Below, one piece after another: positions 43,703-51,944 of a DNA stretch of 64,000 bases (position 1 is its first letter; each line of letters opens with the position of its first letter). A model generated the notes under the pieces. The model saw only the letters and a list, made by a program, of their open reading frames with translations. It had not been told where the DNA came from and searched no databases. The DNA comes from Acidobacteriota bacterium (lineage in GTDB: Bacteria > Acidobacteriota > Terriglobia > Acidiferrales > UBA7541): assembly GCA_013289955.1 (NCBI GenBank), contig JABCYZ010000006.1, forward strand, positions 1 through 64,000, read 5' to 3'. A program made the position numbers and the translations under genes.

Positions 43703-44389
43703 TTAACCCCGCGGAATCAACGGCAAGAGAAACTCCTGCAGCCGTGCGCTATCCTCGACAGGCAGCCGGTCCAAATGAATCCCCATCTGATTCTCGCCAA
43801 GAACCCGCACGATCGAGCCCGCACCCACCACCGGCTTCATGCTCTGCGACAACTCCATGCTTACTTGCACCGATGTGCCCGGCGGGATCATCCGCGGGGT
43901 CCTAACCAGTATTCCGTCCAGACTTACGTCCACCGTTTCGCACAAGATCTCGTCAAATCCAAATCGCAGCCGCACCTTGGACATGAGCGACACGCGCCGC
44001 GTTTGCCGTTTCTCATGGTCCATTCGTCCTTGGGTGGCCCGAACTAGCTTCAGCAGGCGCTCCCTGTCGACTGGCTTATAGAGGAAAAAGCTCGCCCCGG
44101 CCGCAAATCCCTGGGACAACGCGCTGGGGCGCTGGTCGTCGCTCAGTAGGATGATGGGCGTCTCCCGGTTGGATCCCGCGCGGCGCATCTCCCTCGACAG
44201 CTCCATTCCATCCGGGGATCCCATGTGCTGGTCGAAAAAGACGATGTCGAATTTTCCCTCTTCCAGGAAACTCGCGGCCTGCCCGCTCCTCGTCAACGTC
44301 AAGGCATCAACCCCGGCGGCATATAAGACTTTCTGGATCAAGTCACACGTTGCTTGTTCATCGTCCACAACAAGGGCTCGTCTTTGCAT
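43703..44389 (-). CDS. Response regulator with PilZ output domain
   Basis: A 228-residue protein starting at ATG 44389, with AGGAGG 5 nt upstream. The receiver domain has phosphoacceptor Asp53 (FDIVFFDQHMGSPDG) and the Lys of FLYKPVD. Residues about 128-225 are a PilZ-like domain beginning RRVSLMSKVRL, with VSLDGILVRTP at the usual (D/N)xSxxG position, here written D-V-S-L-D-G. PilZ domains often bind cyclic di-GMP, but the RxxxR arginines are only partly preserved, so binding is uncertain. Confidence 0.87.
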   Translation of the reverse strand: MQRRALVVDDEQATCDLIQKVLYAAGVDALTLTRSGQAASFLEEGKFDIVFFDQHMGSPDGMELSREMRRAGSNRETPIILLSDDQRPSALSQGFAAGASFFLYKPVDRERLLKLVRATQGRMDHEKRQTRRVSLMSKVRLRFGFDEILCETVDVSLDGILVRTPRMIPPGTSVQVSMELSQSMKPVVGAGSIVRVLGENQMGIHLDRLPVEDSARLQEFLLPLIPRG

Positions 44390-44479
44390 CTCAACCTCCT
44401 GGTCCTGACCCGCGTTTCCCATCCGGTCTGAACGCCTGACTGCGAAGATGGCTTCCGGAGCCTGTCCGGATGCGGAGTC

Positions 44480-44827
44480 TCAGCTTGCTGCCGGTATCTC
44501 CGCTCGTGAAACTTCATAGCAATCAAACTGTACGCCTACTCCCATCTTGCCCCACGTCGAGTCGACCCGGTCGACGCGCACGACGTGGCCCGTGAACCGC
44601 CAGGCGATCGACGGCTCGTCGGTGATTTCCTCAGGCATGTTCAGAAGAATCTCGACGGTTTCACCTTCGCGGATCGCCGAATTTGTTGCGAAGTAAACGC
44701 CGCTCTGCGAGAGATTCAGTGATTCGGTCGTCTCTTCAGGGGCCGGGGACTTCCATACGCGTACGCGCAAAGGAGTCTTGAAACAATGACGGCGGGACAA
44801 ACGGCGGTCTAGACTGCTTATCTTCAT
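44480..44827 (-). CDS. PilZ domain protein
   Basis: A 115-residue single-domain PilZ protein. The N-terminal RRLSRRHCFKTPLRVRV holds the arginine-rich c-di-GMP contact, and SLNLSQSGVYFATN provides NxSxxG. It ends with GVGVQFDCYEVSRAEI. It is the most upstream gene of the signalling row (PilZ, REC-PilZ, REC-kinase), which together look like one c-di-GMP-linked two-component circuit. The gap to the next gene is 90 bp. Confidence 0.88.
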   Translation of the reverse strand: MKISSLDRRLSRRHCFKTPLRVRVWKSPAPEETTESLNLSQSGVYFATNSAIREGETVEILLNMPEEITDEPSIAWRFTGHVVRVDRVDSTWGKMGVGVQFDCYEVSRAEIPAAS

Positions 44828-45449
44828 GAAGGTCTCCGTGCACCAAAAACACGTATGCCACAGTTATGAACTACAAAGGGAGCACTACTATGGCCATTGC
44901 CGCCCCGCATTTGGACCTTATTCTGAGGGGTTTTGGGCTTACTGCGAACTCCTGGACTGGTTTTCAGAGGGAAGGAGGCTATGGATTAACCCCGCGCCGC
45001 ACCGCTGCACTTCGAACCCGGAGCGCCCGTTTTCAGCTGGGGTCCGTGCACTCCGGCGGCAAGTCGCGGAGCGAGGCAAAAACAATAGACTCCCCAAAGG
45101 CTCTTATATACGGGGTTTTGGCCACATTCCTCGAATCCATGCGGTCTGGAATCTCTCGGGCCTCGATGCCGTCAGCGATACCAGCGATACTGCCGGGGGT
45201 CGCTGCGACCCAGAAAAAGCACTGAAGGCCCAAAAATCATTCTTGGAGAGTCCTGATCCTCGTTCTTGTCTTTCCCTGAGCGCTCTGAAGGGGCACCGAG
45301 CTTGTCTTCCCGATATGGGAAGTCTGCCAGATTGGGAATGCTGAATAAGGAATCGGTTCTCACCCGGCTGCCATGAGATCTAGAAATCTCCTTCAAATCC
45401 TCGAGTGCGCGAGTCTCTTTCTCCGCTAAATGGACTTCCCCGGCGCCGC
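44828..45449. other. 622-bp intergenic region without convincing genes
   Basis: The region between the PilZ gene and the small membrane ORF contains two open frames, 44890-45225 (+), which has a fair AAAGGGAG site, and 45172-45576 (-). Their translations show no recognisable fold and have an arginine/serine-rich composition typical of non-coding DNA. A short hairpin CTTCCC-GATAT-GGGAAG occurs within the right part. Promoters of the PilZ row on the minus strand are expected here but were not identified. Confidence 0.4.
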
Positions 45450-45593
45450 TCAGAACCAGTCGCTTCGATAGGCGACCCACCAACTCGCATACACGATTGG
45501 AATCGTCGCAAAAACGGCCCACCAGAAGGGCAGCGTCAAATCCGCCACCAGCCCCAATCCGCTGAAGGTGAGCCAAAAAATCTTCTTCTGCAC
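45450..45593 (-). CDS. 47-residue two-helix membrane protein (possible)
   Basis: An ORF from GTG 45593 to TGA 45450 encoding 47 residues, with hydrophobic segments KIFWLTFSGLGLVADLTLPF and WWAVFATIPIVYASWWVAYR. It ends RSDWF. The sequence looks like a genuine small membrane protein, rich in Trp and Phe with a membrane-interface pattern, rather than random translation. An in-frame stop lies three codons upstream. The ribosome-binding site is weak and the start codon is the main doubt. It lies 78 bp downstream of the ABC-F gene and could be co-transcribed with it. Confidence 0.5.
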   Translation of the reverse strand: MQKKIFWLTFSGLGLVADLTLPFWWAVFATIPIVYASWWVAYRSDWF

Positions 45594-45671
45594 GATTTCA
45601 TTTTAGCTGGAACTGACGCCAGAGAGGTTGTCATGTCTCGAGCGATTCCACAGTTGCAAATCGCCGGGGCT

Positions 45672-47489
45672 TCAGTTTTTCTTGTGATCGAGTTCTGCCC
45701 ACCGGGCATAAAGCCTGTCCACTGTTTTTCGCGCCTCGTCCAGCTCCATGGAAGCGCTGTGCAGCCGCGGGCCATCGCTCATGATCGCGGAATCCTGCAG
45801 CGCAGATTGCCGGGCGTGGAGCTCCTGCTCAGCCTCGGCGATGCGCTGCTCGATGCTCTCAAGCTCGCGAGTCTCTCGGTAGGAGAGTTTCTTTTTCCCT
45901 GTAAGGAGTGGCGCTGTGTCCGCGTCCGCTCGCAGGCGAACGGCGGAATCCGGAACGCTTGCCTTCCCGCTCGCCTGCTGCGATTCCTGCCAAGCATCCC
46001 ATTGGGAATAATCCGCAAAACGCTCGATGCCGCCCAAGCCGTCAAACCCGAGGACAATCGTCGAAACGCGGTCCAGCATGTAGCGATCATGCGTCACCAG
46101 CACCAGCGCGCCAGGAAACTCCAGCAGGCTTTCTTCCAGAATTTCCAAAGTAGGAATGTCCAGGTCGTTGGTCGGCTCGTCCAACAGCAAAACGTCCGCT
46201 GGTTGTAACATAAGCTGAGCGATCAGCACCCGGGCGCGTTCTCCCCCGGAGAGCTTGCCCACGCGCCGGTTCAAATCTTCTCCTGTGAAAAGAAACCTCG
46301 CCGCCCAGGAGGCCACATGAATCACGTTGCCCTGATAGATGACCGCATCGCTATCGGGCGCCAGCGCCCGCCGCAGCTGCAGATCGGGATCTAGCTCGCG
46401 GTTCTGATCGAAATAAACCATCCGCAACGGCTCTGCTTTCTGAATCTTGCCCGTCCGGGGGTGCAGGTCGCCGCGCAGCAAACGAAGCAATGTGGTTTTT
46501 CCGCTGCCGTTTGGACCCACCAGCCCAACTCGCATCCCCGAAGTCACGGTGAAATTCAGGTTCTCGAACAGCACGCGGTCTCCAACGGCGGCCGTAACTT
46601 CGTCGAGTTGAATCAATTGCTTGGTCTGCCGGTTCGTCGCCGAAAAGTCTATCTGCGCTGTGCTGACCCCGGTCCGGACCCTCATCTCCATAAGGTCGCC
46701 AATCATTTTGTGCGCTTTGTCGATACGGTCTTTCGCCTTGGATGTTCGCGCTTTGGGGCCGCGCCTCAACCATTCGATCTCTGTGTGCACGCGGTTCTCA
46801 AGCGCTTCCTGGCGGTTCCGTTGCGCGTGCAGGTATTCTTCCTTGGCCTCAAGAAACGTACTGTAGTTTCCCTCCACGCGCAGCGCACCGTCCTCGTAGG
46901 CGCGGTCGATCTCGACCATTTCGTTGGTGACGTTTTCGAGAAAATAGCGGTCATGACTGACGACTACACTCGCGAAAGCCCCCCTCTCGAGGAGTTTTTC
47001 CAGCCATTCGATTCCCGCAAGATCTAAATGATTGGTCGGCTCATCGAGCAGCAGAATATCTGGATTCTGTACCAGCGCCTCGGCGATGGCCAGCCGCTTG
47101 CGCCATCCGCCCGATAGGGTTGCCGCTGGAATCTCAAGGTCTGTAAATCCCGCGCGGCCAAGCGTCTCGGCGGAGCGCGCCGCTCTCTCCGATGGCGGCA
47201 TGCTCACACGATCGAGCGCGCTCTCAATTACCGCTAAAATATTCAGTCCGGGAGCAAATTCGGATATTTGCTTGACGTAGCTGAGTCTCGTGCCCTTGCG
47301 CACCGCGACGTCTCCGCTATCCGGCTTCGTTTTTCCGCACAGCATCTCTAGCAACGTCGATTTCCCGGATCCATTCGGGCCAATCACGCCGATACGGTCC
47401 CCTTCGGATACCGTGAAAGATATATCTGTGAACAGCGGCGCGACTCCATACCTTTTCGATAGTCCCTGCGCGCTGATGATCGGTGGCAA
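45672..47489 (-). CDS. ABC-F family ATPase (Uup-like)
   Basis: A 605-residue protein with two ATP-binding cassettes and no membrane part. Cassette 1 has GPNGSGKST (about 36-44), LSGGWRKRLAIAEAL and LLLDEPTNHLD. Cassette 2 has GPNGSGKTT, LSGGERARVLIAQL and LLLDEPTNDLD. The linker contains the Arg-rich PtIM segment WLRRGPKARTSKAKDRIDKA. A C-terminal coiled coil (about 535-605) with RETRELESIEQRIAEAEQEL is the Uup type. Such proteins act on the ribosome, or on branched DNA in the case of Uup. Confidence 0.9.
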   Translation of the reverse strand: MPPIISAQGLSKRYGVAPLFTDISFTVSEGDRIGVIGPNGSGKSTLLEMLCGKTKPDSGDVAVRKGTRLSYVKQISEFAPGLNILAVIESALDRVSMPPSERAARSAETLGRAGFTDLEIPAATLSGGWRKRLAIAEALVQNPDILLLDEPTNHLDLAGIEWLEKLLERGAFASVVVSHDRYFLENVTNEMVEIDRAYEDGALRVEGNYSTFLEAKEEYLHAQRNRQEALENRVHTEIEWLRRGPKARTSKAKDRIDKAHKMIGDLMEMRVRTGVSTAQIDFSATNRQTKQLIQLDEVTAAVGDRVLFENLNFTVTSGMRVGLVGPNGSGKTTLLRLLRGDLHPRTGKIQKAEPLRMVYFDQNRELDPDLQLRRALAPDSDAVIYQGNVIHVASWAARFLFTGEDLNRRVGKLSGGERARVLIAQLMLQPADVLLLDEPTNDLDIPTLEILEESLLEFPGALVLVTHDRYMLDRVSTIVLGFDGLGGIERFADYSQWDAWQESQQASGKASVPDSAVRLRADADTAPLLTGKKKLSYRETRELESIEQRIAEAEQELHARQSALQDSAIMSDGPRLHSASMELDEARKTVDRLYARWAELDHKKN

Positions 47490-47582
47490 TTCTCTCGGTC
47501 TTCTCCTTCTGTTAGTTTAACCTGAGGAACGGCCGCAAGCACACTTTGGAACCGCGAGGCCTGCCCAAACTTGTCTCAGCCC

Positions 47583-48743
47583 ATGCACAGATTTGACGCC
47601 CTCATCCTCGGCGCCGGTGCCGCGGGACTCTTCTGCGCCGCCGAAGCTGGCAAGCGCGGTCGACGCGTCGCCGTCCTCGAGCGCGCCGACCGCATCGGCA
47701 AGAAAATCCTCATCTCCGGCGGTGGCCGCTGCAATTTCACAAACATCCATTGCCGCCCCGAGAATTTCCTCAGCTCCAACGAACACTTCGCCAAATCAGC
47801 GCTAGCCCGCTACACCCCGTCGGATTTCATCGCGCTGGTCGAAAAGCACCGCATCCCGTATCACGAAAAAACGCTCGGCCAGCTTTTCTGCGACCGCTCC
47901 GCGCAAGACATCACGGGTATGCTGGAAGCCGAGTGCCGCGAAGCGGGCGTCAAAATCTTTCTAAACGCCAAAATGGAAGAAGTTCAACACACCACCGAAT
48001 TTGTAGCGCGCACGGGATCGGCGGAGTACCGTGCTCCGGTTCTCGTCGTCGCCACCGGCGGCCTCTCCATTCCCAAAATCGGCGCTACCGCGCAGGGCTA
48101 CGATCTGGCGCGCCAATTCGGCCTGAAAATTACAAAAACGCGTCCTGCGCTGGTCCCCCTCATACTTCCGAAGAAAGAACAAACTCAATACAGTGATCTG
48201 GCGGGCGTCTCCGCGCTTGTCGTCGTCTCCGCCGATCATCAGTCCTTCCGCGAACAAATGCTTTTCACGCACCGCGGCCTGAGCGGTCCCGCCATTCTTC
48301 AAATTTCTTCCTACTGGGAAAAAGGGAGGCCCCTCCGTCTCGACCTCGCGCCCGATCGCGAAGTCACCTCCGCCATCCGCAAAGCCAAGACCAGAAACCT
48401 GTCCGCCGCCCGCGCCGCCTTCCTGGGCGTACTGCCCAAGCGCTTTGCGGAACGCTGGGTCGATCTGCACGCGCCGCCCAATTGGACCAATGAGGCATTG
48501 GACTGGCTCGAACGGGATCTTCACGAATGGGTTCTCGTCCCCGCCGATACCGAAGGCTACGAGAAAGCTGAGGTCACCGCCGGAGGCGTCGACACGGCCG
48601 AGCTATCCAGCAAGACAATGGAAAGCCGAAAGGTTCGCGGCCTATTTTTTATCGGCGAAGTCGTGGACGTTACCGGCCACCTGGGCGGTTTCAATTTTCA
48701 ATGGGCCTGGGCCTCGGCCGCCGCCGCCGGCCGCGCTTTGTGA
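47583..48743 (+). CDS. YhiN/HI0933-family flavoprotein
   Basis: A 386-residue NAD(P)/FAD-dependent oxidoreductase. The FAD-binding motif ILGAGAAGLFCAAEAGKRG lies at about 8-26, with GGGRCNFTNI following. Diagnostic blocks are VVATGGLSIPKIGATAQGYDLA, FTHRGLSGPAILQISSYW, the AEVTAGGVDTAELSSKTMES region and LFFIGEVVDVTGHLGGFNFQWAWASAAAAG. The biochemical role is unknown. The ORF could begin at TTG 47571, but ATG 47583 fits the family better. Confidence 0.9.
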   Translation: MHRFDALILGAGAAGLFCAAEAGKRGRRVAVLERADRIGKKILISGGGRCNFTNIHCRPENFLSSNEHFAKSALARYTPSDFIALVEKHRIPYHEKTLGQLFCDRSAQDITGMLEAECREAGVKIFLNAKMEEVQHTTEFVARTGSAEYRAPVLVVATGGLSIPKIGATAQGYDLARQFGLKITKTRPALVPLILPKKEQTQYSDLAGVSALVVVSADHQSFREQMLFTHRGLSGPAILQISSYWEKGRPLRLDLAPDREVTSAIRKAKTRNLSAARAAFLGVLPKRFAERWVDLHAPPNWTNEALDWLERDLHEWVLVPADTEGYEKAEVTAGGVDTAELSSKTMESRKVRGLFFIGEVVDVTGHLGGFNFQWAWASAAAAGRAL

Positions 48744-48774
48744 CCTCCGTCGCACCATAAGTCGGACACTTCAC

Positions 48775-49239
48775 TCACGCCTTTGGATGGCGGCGAAGCT
48801 CCCATATCAGATACACGAGCACGGCGATATTCAGGGCCAGCGCGACGGCCTTTGCGATGGTCGCATGATGGATGAGCTCGTAAATTTCCAGCGGAAGAAA
48901 CGAGGCTGTTGTGATGGTCGTAAAATATTCGGCCCAGCGTTTGCGAAACGCCAGGCCCGTTCCCTCGGTCAGAAACACCGCGGCGTATATGAACGTGCCC
49001 GCACTGAGTTCCCTTAGTTTCCGGTCATCGACGCTCGAAAATTTCGTGAGCAGCCAATGAATGTATCGATTGTGGGGATCCACGCGAAAGGCGTTGATCC
49101 ATTGGTCCGCCACGCTCGCCATGTCTCTGTGCAACAAGTGCAGCGCGCCGATACCGACGGCAAGCAACGCGAATCCCTTGAAAAGTTTAAAGGCCGCGAT
49201 CAATAAGAGGCCGCGAGAATGTGATTTTGTGCCGGGCAT
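48775..49239 (-). CDS. DUF2127 family membrane protein
   Basis: A 154-residue integral membrane protein resembling DUF2127. It has four hydrophobic stretches (LLLIAAFKLFKGFALLAVGI, about residues 9-28; FIYAAVFLTEGTGLAF; FLPLEIYELIHHAT; ALALNIAVLVYLIWEL). The start at ATG 49239 is preferred; 19 upstream codons overlap an inverted repeat and look non-coding. The function of the family is unknown. A symmetrical TGTACA-based site at 49264-49285 lies just upstream. Confidence 0.8.
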   Translation of the reverse strand: MPGTKSHSRGLLLIAAFKLFKGFALLAVGIGALHLLHRDMASVADQWINAFRVDPHNRYIHWLLTKFSSVDDRKLRELSAGTFIYAAVFLTEGTGLAFRKRWAEYFTTITTASFLPLEIYELIHHATIAKAVALALNIAVLVYLIWELRRHPKA

Positions 49240-49263
49240 TTGCCAAGGGCCAGTCCGTTTCCA

Positions 49264-49285
49264 TTGTACAGATCCAATTGTACAA
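49264..49285. promoter_or_regulatory. Inverted TTGTACA repeat upstream of the DUF2127 gene
   Basis: TTGTACA, 8 bp, TGTACAA: a perfect 22-bp inverted repeat, each half containing the self-complementary TGTACA. It lies 25-46 bp upstream of the ATG at 49239 on the gene strand. The form suits a dimeric repressor operator; the regulator is unknown. Confidence 0.45.
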
Positions 49286-49376
49286 GGCCCTGGCAAGGCC
49301 GCCCGCCGGTTATTGCTTCCAAGTAACGGGAAGGCAATGCGTGTTTCAAGTACGATAGAGACGGACCGGCTCCGAA

Positions 49377-50567
49377 CTACGGGCGGTCGGCCACAATTTT
49401 CTTGCTGAGATTGCCGGTCGGCGGATCCTGAATCGTAATGGTCACGCCAAAGAACGTATTTGCTGCAAATACGTTTCCGGTCGATCCGGTAGCCTCCAGG
49501 ATTCCCACTGGCGCTTCCGTTATCAGGTTGTCCCTCACGTTGTTGTTGTTGCCCTGAACGAAAATGTCTGCGTCTCCGCCGTTGAACACCCGATTTTCCC
49601 CAATGCGATTGCCGTTCCCGAAAACAGTGATGTTCTCGAAGATGCTCGCGGAAAACGCGGTGTTGCCGTGCACGTGATTGTCATTTCCGTCGATGAAGAT
49701 ACCCACCTGATCGATTCCAACGGTATTTTCCCCAACGCGTACGTTGTTCGATTGCGTCACCAAAATAGCCGTCGCAACGGCTGTGCATGTTGTGGCGTCG
49801 TTGCAAGGCGACCAGAAATTGTTCGTTACCGTGTTGCCGTGAATTGCGCCCGACGCGGAAAAACCGATCTGGATGCCATTCTGCGCGGCGCCAGTGGTCG
49901 GTCCGACGCCGGTAACGACGTTATCGTGAATTGTCGCGTTCGTTCCCGTTTCGTTGGCGGTGACTCCATTCTTCTGGTAACCGTGAATGGAGCAATTGGA
50001 AATCTCTACGTCTGAATTCTGGCCGCCGCCGCTTTCCACAAAAACGCCCGTCCCGTTCTGGCATCCGTTCAAAGAAGCTGCAAGGGCGAAGTTGCGAACC
50101 GTCGCGTGGCGCAGGCTCCCCGAAGAATTCTGAAAGTAAACTCCGATCAAATCCGGCGCGCATTCCGTAATTCCATTGTTGATCCCATCGACCGTCAATC
50201 CGGTGATCGAGACACTCGCCGCCCCGCTTATGAACACAGCCGCGGCAATCGCATCGCCCGTTGTCAGGCTCGTTGCATTCTGCTGAATCGAAGCTGGTAC
50301 CAGGAACGCGCCGGAATCGGCGTCGATGTCCAGGGATTTGTTGATCAACAGTTGCTCGGCGTAGACGCCATTGCAAACGACAATCTGATCGCCTGCCGAA
50401 GCCGCGTTAATCGCATCCTGGATCTTTGTGAATTGGGCATGTGGGCATGCCGCCGTGTTGCTCACGACCAACTTGCCGGAAGGCGCACCAAACGAAGCGC
50501 GCGCAGTCAGAATCAGAAGAAAGGCAAACAGACCGGTGCGAAGAGCAGCTGTGCTATGGAGTTTCAC
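49377..50567 (-). CDS. Exported right-handed beta-helix protein
   Basis: A 396-residue protein starting at GTG 50567, with AAGGGGGAATC upstream (the open frame runs 56 codons further). The signal peptide covers residues 1-27 (LRTGLFAFLLILTARASFGA). The mature chain has the NosD-like opening AQFTKIQDAINAASAGDQIVV and then parallel beta-helix coils rich in Asn, Gly and His (HGNTVTNNFW, HDNVVTGVG, RVGENTVG, NHVHGNTAF). It is probably secreted or surface-exposed, and may bind or cleave polysaccharide, but no catalytic residues could be assigned. Confidence 0.82.
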   Translation of the reverse strand: MKLHSTAALRTGLFAFLLILTARASFGAPSGKLVVSNTAACPHAQFTKIQDAINAASAGDQIVVCNGVYAEQLLINKSLDIDADSGAFLVPASIQQNATSLTTGDAIAAAVFISGAASVSITGLTVDGINNGITECAPDLIGVYFQNSSGSLRHATVRNFALAASLNGCQNGTGVFVESGGGQNSDVEISNCSIHGYQKNGVTANETGTNATIHDNVVTGVGPTTGAAQNGIQIGFSASGAIHGNTVTNNFWSPCNDATTCTAVATAILVTQSNNVRVGENTVGIDQVGIFIDGNDNHVHGNTAFSASIFENITVFGNGNRIGENRVFNGGDADIFVQGNNNNVRDNLITEAPVGILEATGSTGNVFAANTFFGVTITIQDPPTGNLSKKIVADRP

Positions 50568-50807
50568 GATTCCCCCTTTCGTCTTCGATCGACGTCTTCG
50601 GGGTGGGAGCTGGGGCCACCCAAGTTTAGAAAACGGGGCACCATGCCGGCGGACACCCTCACGAGGAAGTGAACGGCGATCATAGGACAGGGCCCCCAGA
50701 GGACAACATCCCCCTGCCCCTATCTTAGCCCACAAAACCCCTGGGCCGTCACTAGTACTGGCCGAACCGGTCTCGAGTCCATGGCGCGAGTTGTTGCGCG
50801 CGAAAAT

Positions 50808-51875
50808 CTACTTGTGGGAAGGCAGCTGGTCCCAGATAGCGGGATCTTCTGTGCCCAGCACCCACGAACAAAATCCCTGAAGTCCGCGCTCCTTCACCAG
50901 CGCGTAGCGCTCACGAAAAGTGCGCGCATCGGTAAAAAAGATCCACTCGCGCATATCCGCACGGTAGAAATAAAACCATGCCGCGCGATCCGTCGCATCC
51001 CATTCGATATGTCCGCCGAAGGCCTTCGCCAGATCCAGCGCGTCATCGGTCCCGATATATTCCGCCGACGGATTTGGCTTGTCTCCGGACTTGTCCTCCG
51101 ACTTCACTGGCGTCCCCGCAAACCAGTGGTAACCATAAAGCGGGATTCCCAGCGACAACTTCCCGGCTGGCACGAATTTCAGCGCGTACTCCAGATTGCC
51201 CGTCGTCCAAGCCCATCCCGCCACTGGTCCGGGCGCCGTCCACCGCGTGTGCTGGTCGTAGGTCATCAAACAAATCAAGTCGACGGACTGCCCGAGCGCC
51301 CTCAGGTCATAAGCGCCGCGCCAGTTCGCGTAAATCCAAGCGGAAAAGCCGCCCTCTCCAGGCTCGCCGGGGGCATTGGGCACGGTGGCGATCGTAAGCT
51401 GCAAACCCTCTCGATGAAACGCCGCCGCAGCCTGGTGAACCATATCCGAGAGCGCGTCGCGGTCCGTCCAATGCACATTCTCAAAATCAAATTGAAATCC
51501 CGTATAACCGTTCTCTTTGCACGCGCGAATAAGCTGCGCATACATGTTTTCCTTCGCCGCCCCGTTCTTCAACAACTTGTGAAATTCTTCCTGCGCAAAA
51601 TCGCCGTTCGCCACAATGGGCATCACTGGAACGTGGTGCTGTCTCGCCGTTTCCATCACCAGTGGATTCGCTCCCCCGGATACAAAACCATCCCCGTCCA
51701 CCTCATACCACGCCGGAACCAGCAAATCGATTCTGTCCGCGTGCGCCAGAAACGACCGCACCGACTTTGGATCTCGCGTCATGTAGAAAAGCGACTTGGG
51801 CTGCTGCGCGCGCCCGGCGGATGCAAGGAAAACAAGTGAGGCAAGTAAAACGGATAACCTTAATGGGATTTTCAT
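50808..51875 (-). CDS. Exported GH18 chitinase-like protein
   Basis: A 355-residue protein with a signal peptide (1-23) and a GH18 TIM barrel resembling spore-coat YaaH-type hydrolases. The catalytic-acid Glu132 lies in FQFDFENVH, with Asp130 two residues before; the usual first Asp of the DxxDxDxE motif is Gln128 here, so the substrate-assisted geometry may be altered. Later landmarks are SVDLICLMTYDQH and the Trp-rich GWAWTTGNLEYALKFVP and LGIPLYGYHWFAG. The substrate might be N-acetylglucosamine-containing glycan. Confidence 0.85.
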   Translation of the reverse strand: MKIPLRLSVLLASLVFLASAGRAQQPKSLFYMTRDPKSVRSFLAHADRIDLLVPAWYEVDGDGFVSGGANPLVMETARQHHVPVMPIVANGDFAQEEFHKLLKNGAAKENMYAQLIRACKENGYTGFQFDFENVHWTDRDALSDMVHQAAAAFHREGLQLTIATVPNAPGEPGEGGFSAWIYANWRGAYDLRALGQSVDLICLMTYDQHTRWTAPGPVAGWAWTTGNLEYALKFVPAGKLSLGIPLYGYHWFAGTPVKSEDKSGDKPNPSAEYIGTDDALDLAKAFGGHIEWDATDRAAWFYFYRADMREWIFFTDARTFRERYALVKERGLQGFCSWVLGTEDPAIWDQLPSHK

Positions 51876-51944
51876 GGTGGGCGCAGTTTAGCCGTGCCCG
51901 GCCCTCAAACGCAACGTACCGTTCGGGAAGATCCTGGATTTGGT

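Noticed and set aside
44866..45225. Plus-strand ORF of 119 codons with a fair ribosome-binding site
   Set aside because: The translation is Arg/Ser-rich without hydrophobic or domain pattern, and lies in a region with other overlapping open frames.
45172..45576. Minus-strand ORF of 134 codons
   Set aside because: No recognisable domain; the strongly hydrophobic short ORF in the overlapping frame (45450-45593) looks more gene-like.
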